In this document: positions 36,735 to 49,865 of the stretch, piece by piece | Numbering within the stretch: the stretch's first letter is position 1 | Layout: every line of letters starts with the position of its first letter | NCBI GenBank assembly: GCA_051294375.1 | Contig: CM119265.1 | Location: 19,457,642-19,521,641 of the forward strand | Reading direction: 5' to 3' | DNA: 64,000 bases | Origin: Paraspadella gotoi | Lineage: Eukaryota > Chaetognatha | Translations under genes and position numbers: made by a program | Notes under the pieces: generated by a model | Seen by the model: the letters and a program-made list of their open reading frames with translations, nothing else | What the model was told of the DNA's origin: nothing | Database searches by the model: none

Positions 36735-37097
36735 AAAATGGGCGACAACAAAGGCTCGATGAACAGACGCGGGCTCGGACGTCGGGACGAGGAAAAGACC
36801 CGGAAAAAACCGAATTGGAGTCGGACGGAAGGCGGGAAAAAAAGACCTGGGAAAGACCGGGGAAAGGACCGGGAACTGATTGAAAGGATCGCGAAAATTG
36901 AGTGCAGGGAAAAAAAACATTCTGGGGTCGATCGACAATGGCTGGAAAAAATTTGGGGCACCCAAAATAGAAAAAATTGTCTAGGACATTTTTTGAAAAA
37001 AAAAAGAAATCAAAATGACGACGGATATTACAATTGGCGGAAATTATCGACGAGGAAACCTAAAATTCGGCGACAGAACTCCGTAAATATAAATTGA
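36735..37097 (+). CDS. Open frame near right end of block E, unknown product
   Basis: An ATG in good context (GACAAAATGG) starts a basic open frame of about 120 codons (start MGDNKGSMNRRGLG, end NSVNIN and TGA). Copies of this stretch at 46,687-46,881 and 58,149-58,553 (both minus) keep long open frames, and together they point to a product containing AGKKTFWG, KMADIKLAEIIDEELNSIKF and SSVNIN. Persistence of a readable frame in several copies is mild evidence of coding. The N-terminal part is low-complexity and Arg/Lys-rich, and no family is recognised. Confidence 0.35.
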   Translation, partial: KMGDNKGSMNRRGLGRRDEEKTRKKPNWSRTEGGKKRPGKDRGKDRELIERIAKIECREKKHSGVDRQWLEKIWGTQNRKNCLGHFLKKKRNQNDDGYYNWRKLSTRKPKIRRQNSVNIN

Positions 37098-37879
37098 TGA
37101 CGCCCGTAGAAACCCGGCGTCGTCGATCTGCGGGAGTTGGCGTCGGAGAAAAAGAAAAATGCTGGAGGAAGCCAGATGACCACTGATCGGCGGAGCAAGA
37201 ATTCGCCAAATTATTTGCGACGCAACAGAAGTTGCGATTCGCAATTGGCCACCAATGGCCCAACACAAGAACCCGTTTGATTGCTTCCGATTCGGTTGAG
37301 GGACAAAACACTGTGAGAGAGTGAAGAGAGAGAGGAGAGAGAATGACGAGAAGCGAGAGAGAGAGAGAGAGCAGAGAGAGAGAGGAGAGGAGAAGAGAGA
37401 GAGAGTACGAGCGAGGGGGGGGGCTGAATGGCCTGCCCGTGATAGTTCGCCATGCGAAGTTTTCCATAGAGCGAAACTAACTTTATTCTCTGCAATACAA
37501 CGGACAAAATGCCTCAGCTTATACGGCGGTTCAAACCGCAACACATGAAAGTCAAAAACGTGTTGTGCCACAAATCTAGTTCGGTCACTGATTACTATGT
37601 TGCAAAGATCCATTTTAAGAAATTCATGATGTTAAACCAGTTATACTTAACATTTATATTGATTGCTCATTAACTTATTACTCAACGAAAACAAAAGGAG
37701 AAAACACCTAAATTTAGGCTTAAGTGGCCTTCTTGACAATTGTTTCCTCTTTAAAAGTTCGTTCGCCATTCGTTCGAATCGTTCGTCGATCATCGTTTTG
37801 TCGTTCCCACTTCCTTCATCTATCATAATTCATCTCGCGATTCTTCTTCCCTTTTTCGACGCTCTGTCATCGTCAAAAA

Positions 37880-38362
37880 ATCATACATCGAAAATTGCAT
37901 TTACATCAGAATTGTCCCAGCCATATAAAAAAATCATTGCCGTCTACTGTCATCGTCCAAAATCATCGTCGAAATCGATTGTATCGAATCCTGAAAGACA
38001 GATATTAAAAAAAAAATCGACTGCCGTCTATTAGTCATCGTTCAAATCATTCATCGAAATTCGATTGTCATCGAAACCTGAAAACGATATAAAAAAAATC
38101 ACTTGCCATTCTATGTATCGTCAAAATACTGTTCGAAATCGATTAGTTCATCGCAAACCTCGGAAAGCGATATAAAAAAATCACTGCCGTCTATGTTCAT
38201 CGGTCAAATCATCATCGAAATCGATTGTCATGGAACCTGAAAGCACTGAAACATATAAAGAAATCCACTGCCGTCTAAGTCATCGTCCAAAATCATCGTC
38301 GAAATTTGATTTGACACTCAAAAGCTGTCAGCGATATCCAATAAAAATCATTGCCATCTTTG
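37880..38362 (-). repeat. 78-bp tandem array, inverted half
   Basis: About six degenerate units, reverse-complementary to the units right of the gap. Key words are ATCATCGTCGAAATCGATTG and CACTGCCGTCTA. Unit lengths vary through small indels. Confidence 0.85.
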
Positions 38363-38387
38363 NNNNNNNNNNNNNNNNNNNNNNNNN
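38363..38387. other. Assembly gap, 25 N
   Basis: Exactly 25 N between two oppositely oriented halves of the 78-bp tandem array. Confidence 0.99.
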
Positions 38388-38640
38388 TGACAATCGATTT
38401 CGACGATGATTTTGACGATGACATAGATGGCAGTGATTTTTTTTTATATCGTTTTCAGGTTTCGATGACAATCGATTTCGATGATGATTTTGACGATGAC
38501 ATAGACGGCAGTGATTTTTTTTAATATCGCTTTCAGGTTTCGATGACAATCGATTTCGACGATGATTTTGACGATGACATAGACGGCAATGATTTTTTTA
38601 TATGGCTGACAACTTTTGATGTCAATCAATTTCGATGATG
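38388..38640 (+). repeat. 78-bp tandem array, forward half
   Basis: Three units; TTCGATGACAATCGATTTCG recurs 78 bp apart (38,461 and 38,539). Each unit holds GACGATGAC-type words, GACGGCAGTGATTTTTTT and ATATCGCTTTCAGG. Because 78 is divisible by three, the minus strand can read a 26-residue repeat (NRLSSKPESDIKKNHCRLCH) without a stop across 38,328-38,549. Confidence 0.88.
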
Positions 38641-38946
38641 ATTTTGACGATGACAGAGACGTCGAAAAAGGGAAGAAGAAAATCGCGAGATGAATTATGA
38701 TGGATGAAGGAAGATGGGAACGACAAAGACGATGATGACGACGATTCGGAACGATGGCGACGAACTTTTTAAGAGGAAACAATTTGTCAAGAAACTTAAG
38801 CCTAATTTAGGTTTTTTTCTCTTTTGTTTTCGTTGAGTAAAAGTTAATGACAAGCAAATAAATGTTTAAGTATATGGTTTAAACCATCATGATTTCTTAA
38901 ATGGATCTTGACCGAACAATTTGTGGCACAACTTTTTTTTTTATGG

Positions 38947-39683
38947 CGGTTCTCGAAAATATGAGAAAGTACAATTTAAAATGATTAACATTCATGTACC
39001 AATCGAAAGTTTTTCTTCTATTTTTTTATATTCCTGCTTTCGTAATTTGTTTGAGGGTCAGTGCAAATTTGTGCGTTCCCGCTGTGTACAATTTTACATA
39101 ACATATAAAACTGTAAATTAATTTTTTAATGCAATTAATTTTCGTCAAAATAGCCATTTTTAAAATATTATTATAGTATGTACACGTTAGTTAACGGCTA
39201 CTTCTATTCCGAATTCTAATTATAATTCTAATTCAAATCTAGTACTAATCTCTGTGAATTATGTTACATTTTGCTTCATAAAGAAAAAGTAAAAACTCAC
39301 TACACATCGTCATTTAGAAAGTTTACATTCGACCTCGAATATCAAAATTTAGTGCAAAAACTCCAACCGAAGATTCCTTTGTCGATGCAAACAAATTTTC
39401 TCCGGCCTCCGGAAGAGGAGGCTCGCCTTTTCCAGGCAACGCGCGCTACCGGAATATGCAATAAGATTTCGGCACCGTTAATGTTCTCTCCTTGCGTGGC
39501 GCCACGAAACGAGAGCGGAGGTAAATGAACGACTGCCACGAAAGAAAATCTAAGGAAAGAGGCCTGCGACCACGGCCTGCGCGCACAGGCAGCGGCGAAT
39601 TAGAGAGGCTGCGTTAGGAAGAAGGAGGGCTGATGAAAATGGGGGAGGAAGGGGTAAGTAGGGAAAGAGAAGGAGGAAAAGAT

Positions 39684-39717
<34 letters not shown>

Positions 39718-40179
39718 GAGAGAGATGAGAGACGAAGAGATGAGAGAAGAGAGAGAGAAGAGAGAGACTCCCCCTCCGAAAACAAAAGCCAAGGGAGATA
39801 AAACTGCCAGCAAGCTAGAAGGCCATAAACTTCCGCACACCCGAGCGCAGTTGGGCATTGCCGCATTGGTCAAGGCTAGAGCGGCAAAGGGTGACGCCAT
39901 TGCGATTCCTCCTCGGGTTTTATAATGAATGAAAGAAAAGATAGAGAAAAAAAAACAAAGACACAAAAGAAAGAAAAAATTCAAGTCGGTTGCGAAAGAA
40001 AAAAAAAAATTCTTTAGTTTACTGTCTTCCTTGTTTACTTCAAGAGGCAATTTCCCCGGAAAACAAGCGACGGGACGAAACAATTTTATGACTGCTAATG
40101 AGACATTCTCTCGCTCTCCTCTCTTCTCTCTCTCGTCTCTCTCTCTCTCTTCTCTTCTCTCTCTCCTCTCCTCTCTCTC

Positions 40180-40213
<34 letters not shown>

Positions 40214-43200
40214 CAAAAAGGGCGTCTAGAGTTGAGTTCCCCCGCGGATCAGAGGTCCCGAATGCAGGTGAGTAAACGTTGTTCGTGAAGGAAAATAGAG
40301 TCTTAAACCAAAGACAGTGACTCTTCAGTTTCACCTCACGTTTCACTTTTTTGTTTACGAGTCTCAGGTTTTATGAAATGCGAAATAATTAGAAGCCTAA
40401 AAAATTCATGTGAAAAAACGCAACGACTGGAGCATGGTTTTTTTTTAGGCGATAATTTTGCTAATTTAATTAACAAAAAATAAATTAGTTTAAACCTAAT
40501 TAGGTAAGACTAGCGAAATAAAGACGACGAAAGAGAGAGCGTGCTACACAATTCTGCCATTTGATTTGTGTTGTCGCACCAGATGGACTCTGAAATTTCT
40601 GAATTGAAAAAAACCAACAATTTCCCTCTACATTGAGGATTAATATTTGATTTTCGACAGTGATTAGACCATATGAGATTTTGTGGCGACTTCATGTTAA
40701 CTGAAATTTGAAAATATTCTTTTGCGTTACTTTTATTTACGAAATCAATTACTAAACGAATAATCTCAACTGTAGAAGATCTTCCATATCTTCCCAGGTT
40801 TTGCTAATAATATGCGCACCGTCCGTCCATTGTCCTCGCTCTCAGAGGGAAATCTCCGACTCCATCAATTTCGCGTTCTACTTTTTCCCATCTTCATTAA
40901 TCGTTCTCTATGACGTTCCGCTTTCTTGTCGCTTCATATCGCGCGCGGAATCGACTCCGCCGACGAAACGCCGGTTGCCGAGTTCGCCGACCCCTTTCGC
41001 GAGTCTGTCGTCGTCGATGACGCGCTTACGTCCGCCATCCGCCAGTTCTGCTGCGTCTCCCGTCGACGGGCGCCAGTTTTCGCTCGGCGTCTCACAGCGC
41101 TTCGCTCGGCAGCTGCGACTGAAACGCGCCGACGGCGGCGTCGGGCGCCGCCGGATGGTCTCCGGGATGGCGCGTGAGGGAAATGGAAACCGAAGGGCGG
41201 AAAACGAGACGCGTGCCGAACGAGGACAAAGACAGGGGAGACGACAAAGAGATGAGACGACCCGGCCGATGAGACGGCGATCAAAGGCGACGGTTTTGAC
41301 GTCGAGAACAATGCAATCCTCCGCAGCCGCCACAACAGCCGGAAATAATGCCTCAACACACGAACCTCGCACAACAGCCACTTACAGCGGTCCTCGTCCT
41401 CCGACGGGAAGAGACAGAAAAAACAGACTGAGGGCGATGCTCCAGTCTGAGGCGGAAGAAGGCAAGGATTTTAAGACGAAAAAGGTGAGGCATGTGAGGT
41501 GTGGGGTGTGGTAAGCGGATGGAGGAAGAAGGTAAAGGAGGGAAAAGATGAAACATACGAAGAGAAGGTGAAGGAGATGAGAAATAAGGAAATAAAGGAA
41601 GGGTATAAGAGGAAAAAGGGTGAGATCGACGCAGGAAAAAAAAGTTAGCACGGGAGAAAGAGGAAAGCAAAGATTGATAGACGTTATAGAAAATTTAATA
41701 TTAAGGAACCGAAAAGAACTTTTTAAAAAAACGGGTACGAAGGAATAATATGCAAATAAAAATTTAAACCAAACACAGATATTTTTCCGAGAAGCAACGA
41801 TCTTTTCGCTTGGAGACGCCGACGAATCGTCATTTGCGACGTGATTCGTGGCGAGTGGCGCTCATGTGACGCGGGCGCGATACTCTTGCGAACTGGACTC
41901 CTTAACTTTAACGAATCCGTACTCCCGCGCCGAGGACTACGCCAATGTTACGTCATTCTTCATAAATCGCCTAACGACGCCGCACGACACGCATGACATC
42001 ACGACGACGACGACGACGACGACGGACGACGACGACCGACGACGCACGACGCGACGACGAGACGACCGACAAGAAAACATCGAAATCGGACGGGAACAAT
42101 GCGACCGAAGCGAGAACGAAAATCCGGAACGATCTATTCTTTCGCCGGAAACTGTTGATTCCACAGACGCGGCGTTCGCCGCAGCACGAAACCGCGCGTC
42201 ATTTCGCAGCAGAAAACAAAAGTCAGGGACGAAGGCGGCGGGTGGCGGCGAGCGGTCGGTGGCGGCGGACGCCGAGCGGACGGCGGAGGCGGTCGCGGCG
42301 GCCGTCGGCGGCGGCGGCCGGCGGTGGCGGTGGCCGGTGGCGACGTCGATTCGAATTCCGTTGTCTCCCGTTCGCTTCCCCCGTTTGGATTTGCGATGAA
42401 TGAGAGCGAACACGACGACGACGACGACCACAACGACGTCTATTTTCGTCAACTTTCTCTTTCTACAGTCAACCGTTTCCTACGTTAAACGAATTCTCGA
42501 TCAACTTTAAAGCCGACGTCACCTTTATCACTTAACGCCCGCCCCACCCCCACCCCGCCCCCGCTCCTACCTCCCGCCTCTTCTCGAACTCCATCCCCCT
42601 TCCCTAGCAACAGTCACCCCTTCGACCACCTCTCCCTCAGTCGCCCTCCCTCGCCCCCACGGCGACGGATCCTTCCTTCGCTCGTCTACTCTTCGCGACA
42701 TCAAATTGACGCCGCGCGACCTCTTATTCCGGTCATCCGACTACGTCTCTGGCGCCTCGGTCCGACGCCCTCTTTCCGGCCATAGGCGCCTCGTCGAAAG
42801 CTAGGGACGACGTCGGACGACGACGACGATGATTCTACACGAGACGATCGACGACGAAATAAGCGGAATAACGAAAAAAATTAATTTTTAACGACGATTC
42901 ACCAACATCTGCCAGCGACGGGAGCGCGGCTGAACGCGACGGAGCAGGTGGCTTCACTGCTGATGATGGCGGTGGTGCGCAGCCGCGTCCTGGATCCGTC
43001 CTCGACTCTTTTGTCGGTGAGTTGGATGCGCGAAGCGACGCGGAGATCAAGTCCTGGACCGTCCCAATCGTGCTCTCTCATCGCCCGACAATTTCCTGGC
43101 GCCCACTCGGCCCATCTGCCAATCCCGCCAGCGTCCCGACGAAGACCACGCATACTTCTCGCCGTCGGGGGCAAGCCCATCCGGCGATCGATTTCAGCGC

Positions 43201-45570
43201 CACTTTCGGTTTGAAGAGACGCTTGCGCACGTGTGGACGGCGTTGTCCGGCGGCTTTGACCGAAGCAAAGGGTCCGGGGGGGCGAGGACGCCCGTCTTCA
43301 GACGAGCGATAATTCCCGTCGAGAGAGCTGAAGGATCCGGAGGAGAGCATCGAGGGGTGCGGATGCGCGGGAACCAGGTCCTTGCTCATCTCGATTTGCA
43401 GGGTTAGTCATTTGCCATTGGCATTGGTGCGTCGCACACTTGATCCATACTTTGATTCAAACATTAGTTGTCATCGTTGTTTGTAGAGATTATTCAAGGG
43501 AGAATTTAGATTTCGTAATCAAAGTTTATATGTATAATATTATATATACTAGCATATATATATATTATATAATATTTGGAAGTTATATTTAATCGCTATT
43601 GTGTTAGACGCGCGATATCGCCACTTCTCATATGTCACAGTAACTATTAAAATGTCAGGAGACGTTGGCTGACTATTGACTATTTTTGAATGTAGTTTCG
43701 TAGCAAAATCTTAGTAGACTAATTTTCGTTTCGATTGTTTCACAATATGTTTCGCTGTAGATTTTGTTGTATTGTAGTATGAATCTTAAATTTTTTTTAA
43801 CGAGAAAATTGAGTCGAGTGATTTCACGTATCTTGACCATACCCGCCAAGAGAATATATTCTTGGCTTGTCTAAAGTAAACTTTGATATTATTTTTTTCG
43901 GTTTTAGATTCAACATACATTAAAAACATCTAATATCGGTTATGGCTTCACCGGTTCTTCCTAAAAAACCCAAGGCAGCGACGCGTTTCTAATTTCTTCC
44001 TCAAACAGGTTTCACAGTGAAGCTTGCTGACCGGAGAGAAGGAGAAGAGAAGAGAGAGAGAGAGAGGAGAGAGAGAGAGAAGAGAGAGAGGAGAGAAGAT
44101 GAAGAGAGAGAGAGAGAGAGAGAAGAGAGAGTTTCGCTTGTCGCGCTTTGTGTCGCCATACAAAAAACCTCCAGTTCGAGAGAATCTGTTTGGGAGTAAA
44201 TGAGGCAGGAGGAGGAAGGAGAGGAGGAGGTGTTTTCCCAGAAGTCCCGACCTCACTCAAAACACAAAACCCGCGCCCTCTCTCCGATCAACTGCGACAA
44301 AAGAAATCTTCACCTCCCCAACGATTTCCACGGATTCAAAACTCATCTCTACTCCCTTACCACGCTTTTTTTGCACCGAACTTTTCAGCAAAAACTCCAT
44401 CCTAACTTCCGAACCGTTTCGTTTATGTCGGCGCAGAGAAAAAAATTGTTCTGTCTACCTTTCTCAATTTTTTTTTTTGTTGCCCTTTATTTTTTCAGAG
44501 AAAAAGAAAATAATAAAAAAGGAAAAAAAGAAGAGAAACATCAAGAGAGAAAATAGAAGGAAAGATCGAAACCCCAAAAAAGAAGCCGAGGAACCAAAAT
44601 TAAAAAAAAAAAACAGAAAAAAAAAGTTAGAAACATTAAAAAAAAAAAGAAAAAAAAAAGAAAAGAAAGAAGAAGGAATCCATTTTTTCCAGTGACTCCG
44701 CTTACGGTCGAGAAGGAGAAGAAACGCTGGTCGGACCAGGAAAATAAGGAGGAGGAAGAGGAAGAATAAAAAAAAAAAAACCAAAATACAAGGACAGAAG
44801 AAGAAGAAGGAAGAAGAAAGGAACGATGAAGGAGACGGGGAGAGACTCTTTTGCTTAAAAATCGATTGAAACGAAAACAATTTCTCTCCCGGAGCGCCGA
44901 GCGAGACCGTAGGAGGAACAGGAAACGGGGGAGGTAGAAGGGAGGAAGAGAGGAAGGACGAGACGAGCGAATCGGGAGGTGGAGGAAATTGGTAGCGAAG
45001 GACGAGTCCGCACCGAGGTCGAGGAAGAGGAGAGGGAGAGAGTGAGGAGTGGAGAGAGGAGAAGAGGAAGGAAGGAAGGAGGAAAGAGGAATCTACCGAC
45101 GACTCGGAATCGTCCACTCACCGCCGGAGCCGGAGCAGGAGTCGGTGGCAGAGTTGAAGGGGGAAAGGGGGAAGAAGGGGAGAAGGAGAAGTGGAGAAGG
45201 GGAGGAAGGATGGGGCCAAAACGGAGGGAATGAGGGAAGTAAGGATCGTAGACGGCGGAAAGGAAACCAAGAAGGCGGATAGTCAAAACAAAACAATCTG
45301 TGTAACGAAAAAGTAGCGGTAATCGTTGGACCAAAAAGGAAACGAGAACGATTGAAAACAAAACAAAAAAAAAAAAGTAAAGGAAAACAACCCGAAATAA
45401 AAGAAGAGCAAGTGGACTAAAGGAAAACAGTGAAAGTCGAGACACAGGCATAGCCAAGAGCAAAAAAAGCTCAAATTGGCGGAAAAACCTGTGACGTGGA
45501 CGAGTAACGTAGAGAGAGAGGGAGAGAGAGACGAGAGAGAGAGAGAGCGAGAGAGTAGAGAGAGAGAGAC

Positions 45571-45612
<42 letters not shown>

Positions 45613-46449
45613 CGGACCTCCTAGTTCGCATTGTACGAAACGATTTAGACAAAATGGCGCGACCAACAAAGGCTCGGATGAACAGACGCGGGCTCCGGAC
45701 GTCGGGACGAGGAAAGACCGAAAAAACCGAATTGGAGCGGACGTGAAGGCGGAAAAGACTGGGAAGGACCGGGGAAAGACCGGGAACTGATTGAAAGGAT
45801 CGGAAAATTGAGTGCAGGGAAAAAAACATTCTGGGGTCGATGCGACAATGGCTGGAAAAATTTGCGGGACCCAAAATAGAAAAATGTCTAGGAATTTTTT
45901 GAAAAAAAAAAGAAAATCAAAATGACGCGGATATGTAAATGTGGCGGAAATATCGACGAGGAACACTAAAATTCGGCGACAGCTCCGTAAATATAAATTG
46001 ATGACGCCCGTAGAAACCCGGCGTCGTCGATCGCGGAGTTCGGCGTCGGATGAAAAAGAAAAAATGCTGGGGAAGCCAGATGACCAACTGATGGCGGAGC
46101 AAGATTCGCCAAATTAGTTTGCGACGCAACAGAAGTTGCGATTTGCAGATTGGCCACCAATGGCCCAACACGAAGAACCCGTTGATTGCTTCCGATTCGC
46201 GTTGAGGGAAAAACTGTGAGAGATGAAGAGAGAGAGGAGAGAGATGAGAGAAGGAGAGGAGAGAGAGAGAGACAAGAGAGAGAGAGAGAGAGAAGAGAGA
46301 GAGAAGAGAGAGTAGGAGCGAGGGGCGGGGCTGAATGGCCCTGCCGTGATAGTTCGCCATTGCGGAAGTTTCCATAGAGCGAAACTAACTTTATTCTTCT
46401 GCAATAAACGGACAACAATGGCCATCAGCTTAACGGCGGTTCAAACCGC
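38947..46449 (+). repeat. Block E, second forward copy
   Basis: Repeats 30,040-37,541 in the same order and orientation over 7.5 kb, with differences that are mostly single-base insertions or deletions spread evenly over coding-like and non-coding parts. Long open frames reported on either strand here (for example 40,801-41,514 and 44,855-45,874) differ between copies and should not be read as genes. Confidence 0.85.
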
Positions 46450-46474
46450 NNNNNNNNNNNNNNNNNNNNNNNNN
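46450..46474. other. Assembly gap, 25 N
   Basis: Exactly 25 N at the end of the second block E copy; sequence to the right is an inverted piece of the same block. Confidence 0.99.
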
Positions 46475-47070
46475 TCTCTCACAGTTCTTCCCTCAACCGA
46501 ATCGGAAGCAATCAACGGGTTCTTGTGTTGGCCATTGGTGGCCAAATCTGCAAATCGCAACTTCTGTTGCGTCGCAAATAATTTGGCGAATCTTGCTCCG
46601 CCATCAGTGGCATCTGGCTTCCAGCATTTTTCTTTTCTCCGACGCCGACTTCCGCAGATCGACGACGCCGGGTTTCTACGGCGTCATCAATTTATATTTA
46701 CGGAGCTGTCGCCGAATTTTATTGAATTTAGTTCCTCGTCGATAATTTCCGCCAATTTAATATCCGCCATTTTGATTTCCTTTTTTTTTTCAAAAAATTC
46801 TCTTGGACCATTTTCTATTTTGGGTCCCCAAATTTTTCCAGCCATTGTCGATCGACCCCAGAATGTTTTTTTCCCCTGCACTCAATTTCCGATCCTTTCA
46901 ATCAGTTCCCGGTCTTTCCCGGTCTTTCCCGCCCTTCCGTCCGGCTCCAATTCGGTTTTTCGGTCTTTCCTCGTCCCGACGTCCGGAGCCGCGTCTGTTC
47001 ATCGGAGCCTTTGTTGTCCGCCCATTTGTCTAATCTTTCGTACAATGGAACTCAGGTGGTCAAAAAGGAG
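46475..47070 (-). repeat. Block E fragment, inverted
   Basis: Reverse complement of about 36,715-37,325. It starts right after a 25-N gap and runs into the second copy of the CFAP251 region. It holds the clearest version of the frame ending NSIKFGDSSVNIN (minus strand 46,687-46,881). Confidence 0.85.
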
Positions 47071-47074
47071 GAGA

Positions 47075-48983
47075 TGCAACGTAATTTTCTTCTTTCATTG
47101 GTTTGATTATCGTTCCGACCTCTAAAGTCCCGGATTGCTTTGTCCTTCTCTCTTTCTTTTCCATTTTTTTCTTTCTTTCTTCATTTTTCTATTCTTCAAC
47201 CTGTTCTATACAATAATCAACATTAACCGTTAGTTATTCTGTTAACGCCAGACTCACTCCCCACCAAACGCCTTTCAAACGCTGCAGATTCAATCATCTA
47301 TCAGAAACATTGTTCACTTCCCTGAACTTCTCTTCAGGTCCTCAATCATCCCTGCTCCTAGGAGACGCTTCCCCAGTGGACGGCGATACAACTCGTCCTG
47401 ACGGCAATCAGAAATTAAGATTAAAATCTGGTTTGACGAATGCGAATTTAGATCGCAAATCCTAATCGCAAATTCCGACGCATGAAGCTTGACGACCTTC
47501 AAACGCTCTCTAACCTCTCCGGCATCGGGAAATGTTGTTGCCGAGGAGGTCTGCACGGGAGAATAAGACTTTCAAAACGACCTCGACCGCTTTCACAACC
47601 ACGCCGACTGACGCGTCTTTCAGCCGCAAGCACTAAACAACAATCAATTCTGCGACACCACCTGTACCGACTCCTGCGAGCTGTCCACACAATAACACTA
47701 GTCATCTTCGCAAATAGCACTACACCAGTCCTCCACCAAACATCTCTACGCGCCAACCGCCGCACACCAACTCGTCTCTCTATCATCACAACAGGCCTGC
47801 CCCCATCACCCCTTCGCTACTGCCGGCCGACGCACACGCTCGACTGGGAAAACTTCCCACGGCCTTGTTGAAGTCTCGTCGGCGAGGCGGCGGCTGCTGT
47901 GGGCGTTTTCATGAGCGCGCTTGTATCCCACGAGTAGAGATGACCTGAGTGGGGAATCGGGTTTGAGTTTATGTAAGTGAAATGACGTCTGGGAAAAATG
48001 GGAGATAGGGGTGAATTTGGGTGAATGTTGGGACGAAATAAATAGAAAGGAAAGAAAGGAAAAGTCATCGAATCTTGGAAACAGGAGAGGGAGGGAGTGT
48101 GAGGGAATAGCGAAAAATTATCGACCGGAAATGAAAATACCATAAAAGCTTCGATCGTCTCTACAACTAAGGGAAGCGGTCAATCGTCGTTTGAACAAGA
48201 AAAGTGGAGTGCGATGAACGATTCGGACATCGATTTGCATTAATGAACAAAATAGAATTACTAGCCGCATTGGCAAAGATTGCTAAGCCGGAAGGACGAC
48301 ATATCGCGAGTGAGGAAGGATCGACAACTGAGTCCTAGATTCTGCACGTAAGTTTTGTATTAAACTTCGTTAATAAAACATGGGCCTGTGGGCACCATTG
48401 ACCGAGAGGCGACGAGTGGTTGCCACGAAATGGTCTTCCAATCTTGCCATGATACGGGACAGATAGTTGTTGATCGCATTGTCGGTTGACGCAACGTGCC
48501 TGTAGCAAACGCGATGGGCGGGGACGGCCATGAGGCGAGAGCGTTCGGAAAGCGACGAAAGGTTAACAGCGAATGATAAAATATTTAATATATATTCCTT
48601 TGAATGATAGGAACTAGGATATGGGTATTGGTTTGAAAAGAGAAGCTTTTTATTCAGAAATGATAGCAAAAGCCAGAAAAGATATTTATACATGAAATTG
48701 TACTCTTACTAAAGAAGTTACAAGGGAAGTAGAAGGAGGAGGCAAATGGTTAATTGAGGCGTTCAGGTCGCAAAAGGGAAAAGATGGCAAGAGAGAGAGA
48801 GAAAGAGAGGAGAGTCTTCACAATGGGGAAAGAAAAGCGACGTAAATGAATAAGGTAATTAGGAAACCTTATATATCTAATTCAGGGAGAGGAATGAGAG
48901 TAAAGAAGGGAAGATTAAGAAGTAATAGAGCATGGAGAGAGAGAGAGAGAGAGAAGAGTAGAGAGAGAGAGAGAGAGAGGGAG

Positions 48984-49024
<41 letters not shown>

Positions 49025-49822
49025 GAGAGAGAGCAGAGAGAGAGAAAATCCAACCTGAAGCGTTGAATTGGGAGACGAGCTGATGGTTATCCTGGGATTG
49101 AAGGGCTACGAATGTTTGACGAACCGTAATCGCGGCTGCCAGAGTCGACGTGCAGATTGGGAAGTCTGCCATCGCCTCTTCAGTCCGCAGTCCCACCGGA
49201 GACTTCCTGTGTGGGAGGGAAGGGAAGTGAGGAAGAAGAGGAAATCAGGAAAAAAAAAGGGAAAAATAGTGAAGAGGAAAATGAGGAAAAGTGCGTTAGG
49301 GAGAGGAGGAAAAAGGAGAGAGAGAAAGAGAAATGGCAAAGAAGGGAGGGAAAGGGGAAGCAGGATGGAGCTTGAAAATCGTCCATGCTTAAACATTAGT
49401 TTATTCTCCAACAAACAGTCTTCCTTTTTCTTCGCTTGCCCACCCTTTCTTTTCTCGTTCGTGCTATCAATTCCGCCTTCTTTCCTTTCCTGACCCACCT
49501 TCCAAACTGCGCCCTTACCTTCTCCTTCACCTTCCCTTATCCTTCCAACCTGCAGCGAATCGGCGCTGACGGTGACGAGGCAACCGGGCGTCGGGCGAAA
49601 CGCGGCCACGCGCGGCCACGCCTCGTCGTCGGGCGCCGAAGATAGCGTTTTGACGGGGCCGTTCCCGTCGTCGTGTCCCAGACGATCGACGGTGGCTGTC
49701 GGAGCTGTAGGAATGATGATGTTGGGCTGTAGTGATGCTTTTTAGGAAGCTTTCCTTGCTAAAATTCATTCATTAATTAATTAATATTAATTAATTAAAT
49801 TTATTTATTTATTTTTTATTTT

Positions 49823-49865
<43 letters not shown>

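Larger units (their letters stand above)
30040..37541 (+). repeat. Block E, reference copy (7.5 kb, forward)
   Basis: Defined by comparison with 38,947-46,449, which repeats it from start to end in the same order. It begins at AAAATATGAGAAAG and ends at GCGGTTCAAACCGC, a short palindrome. Contents in order: AT-rich leader, CT/GA tracts (30,780-30,860 and 31,200-31,290), a CpG-rich section 31,900-34,450 with (GAC)n and (GGC)n runs, GA tracts at 35,120-35,220, purine-rich sequence, and an open frame near the right end. No transposase, reverse transcriptase or LTR was seen. It may be an ordinary segment of genome repeated by assembly error. Confidence 0.7.

Noticed and set aside
36170-36961. 263-codon minus-strand open frame in block E
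   Set aside because: Low-complexity translation of purine-rich DNA; antisense to the frame at 36,735.
30040-37541. Block E as a retrotransposon or DNA transposon
   Set aside because: No reverse transcriptase, integrase or transposase motifs, no LTRs, and the repeats can be explained by assembly duplication.
38328-38549. 78-bp array as a CRISPR array
   Set aside because: Contiguous units without alternating unique spacers, in a spliced eukaryotic genome.
44855-45874. Longest open frame in the window (339 codons, minus)
   Set aside because: Ser/Leu/Pro/Phe-rich translation of CT and purine-rich tracts. The equivalent in the first block E copy has different limits and frames.
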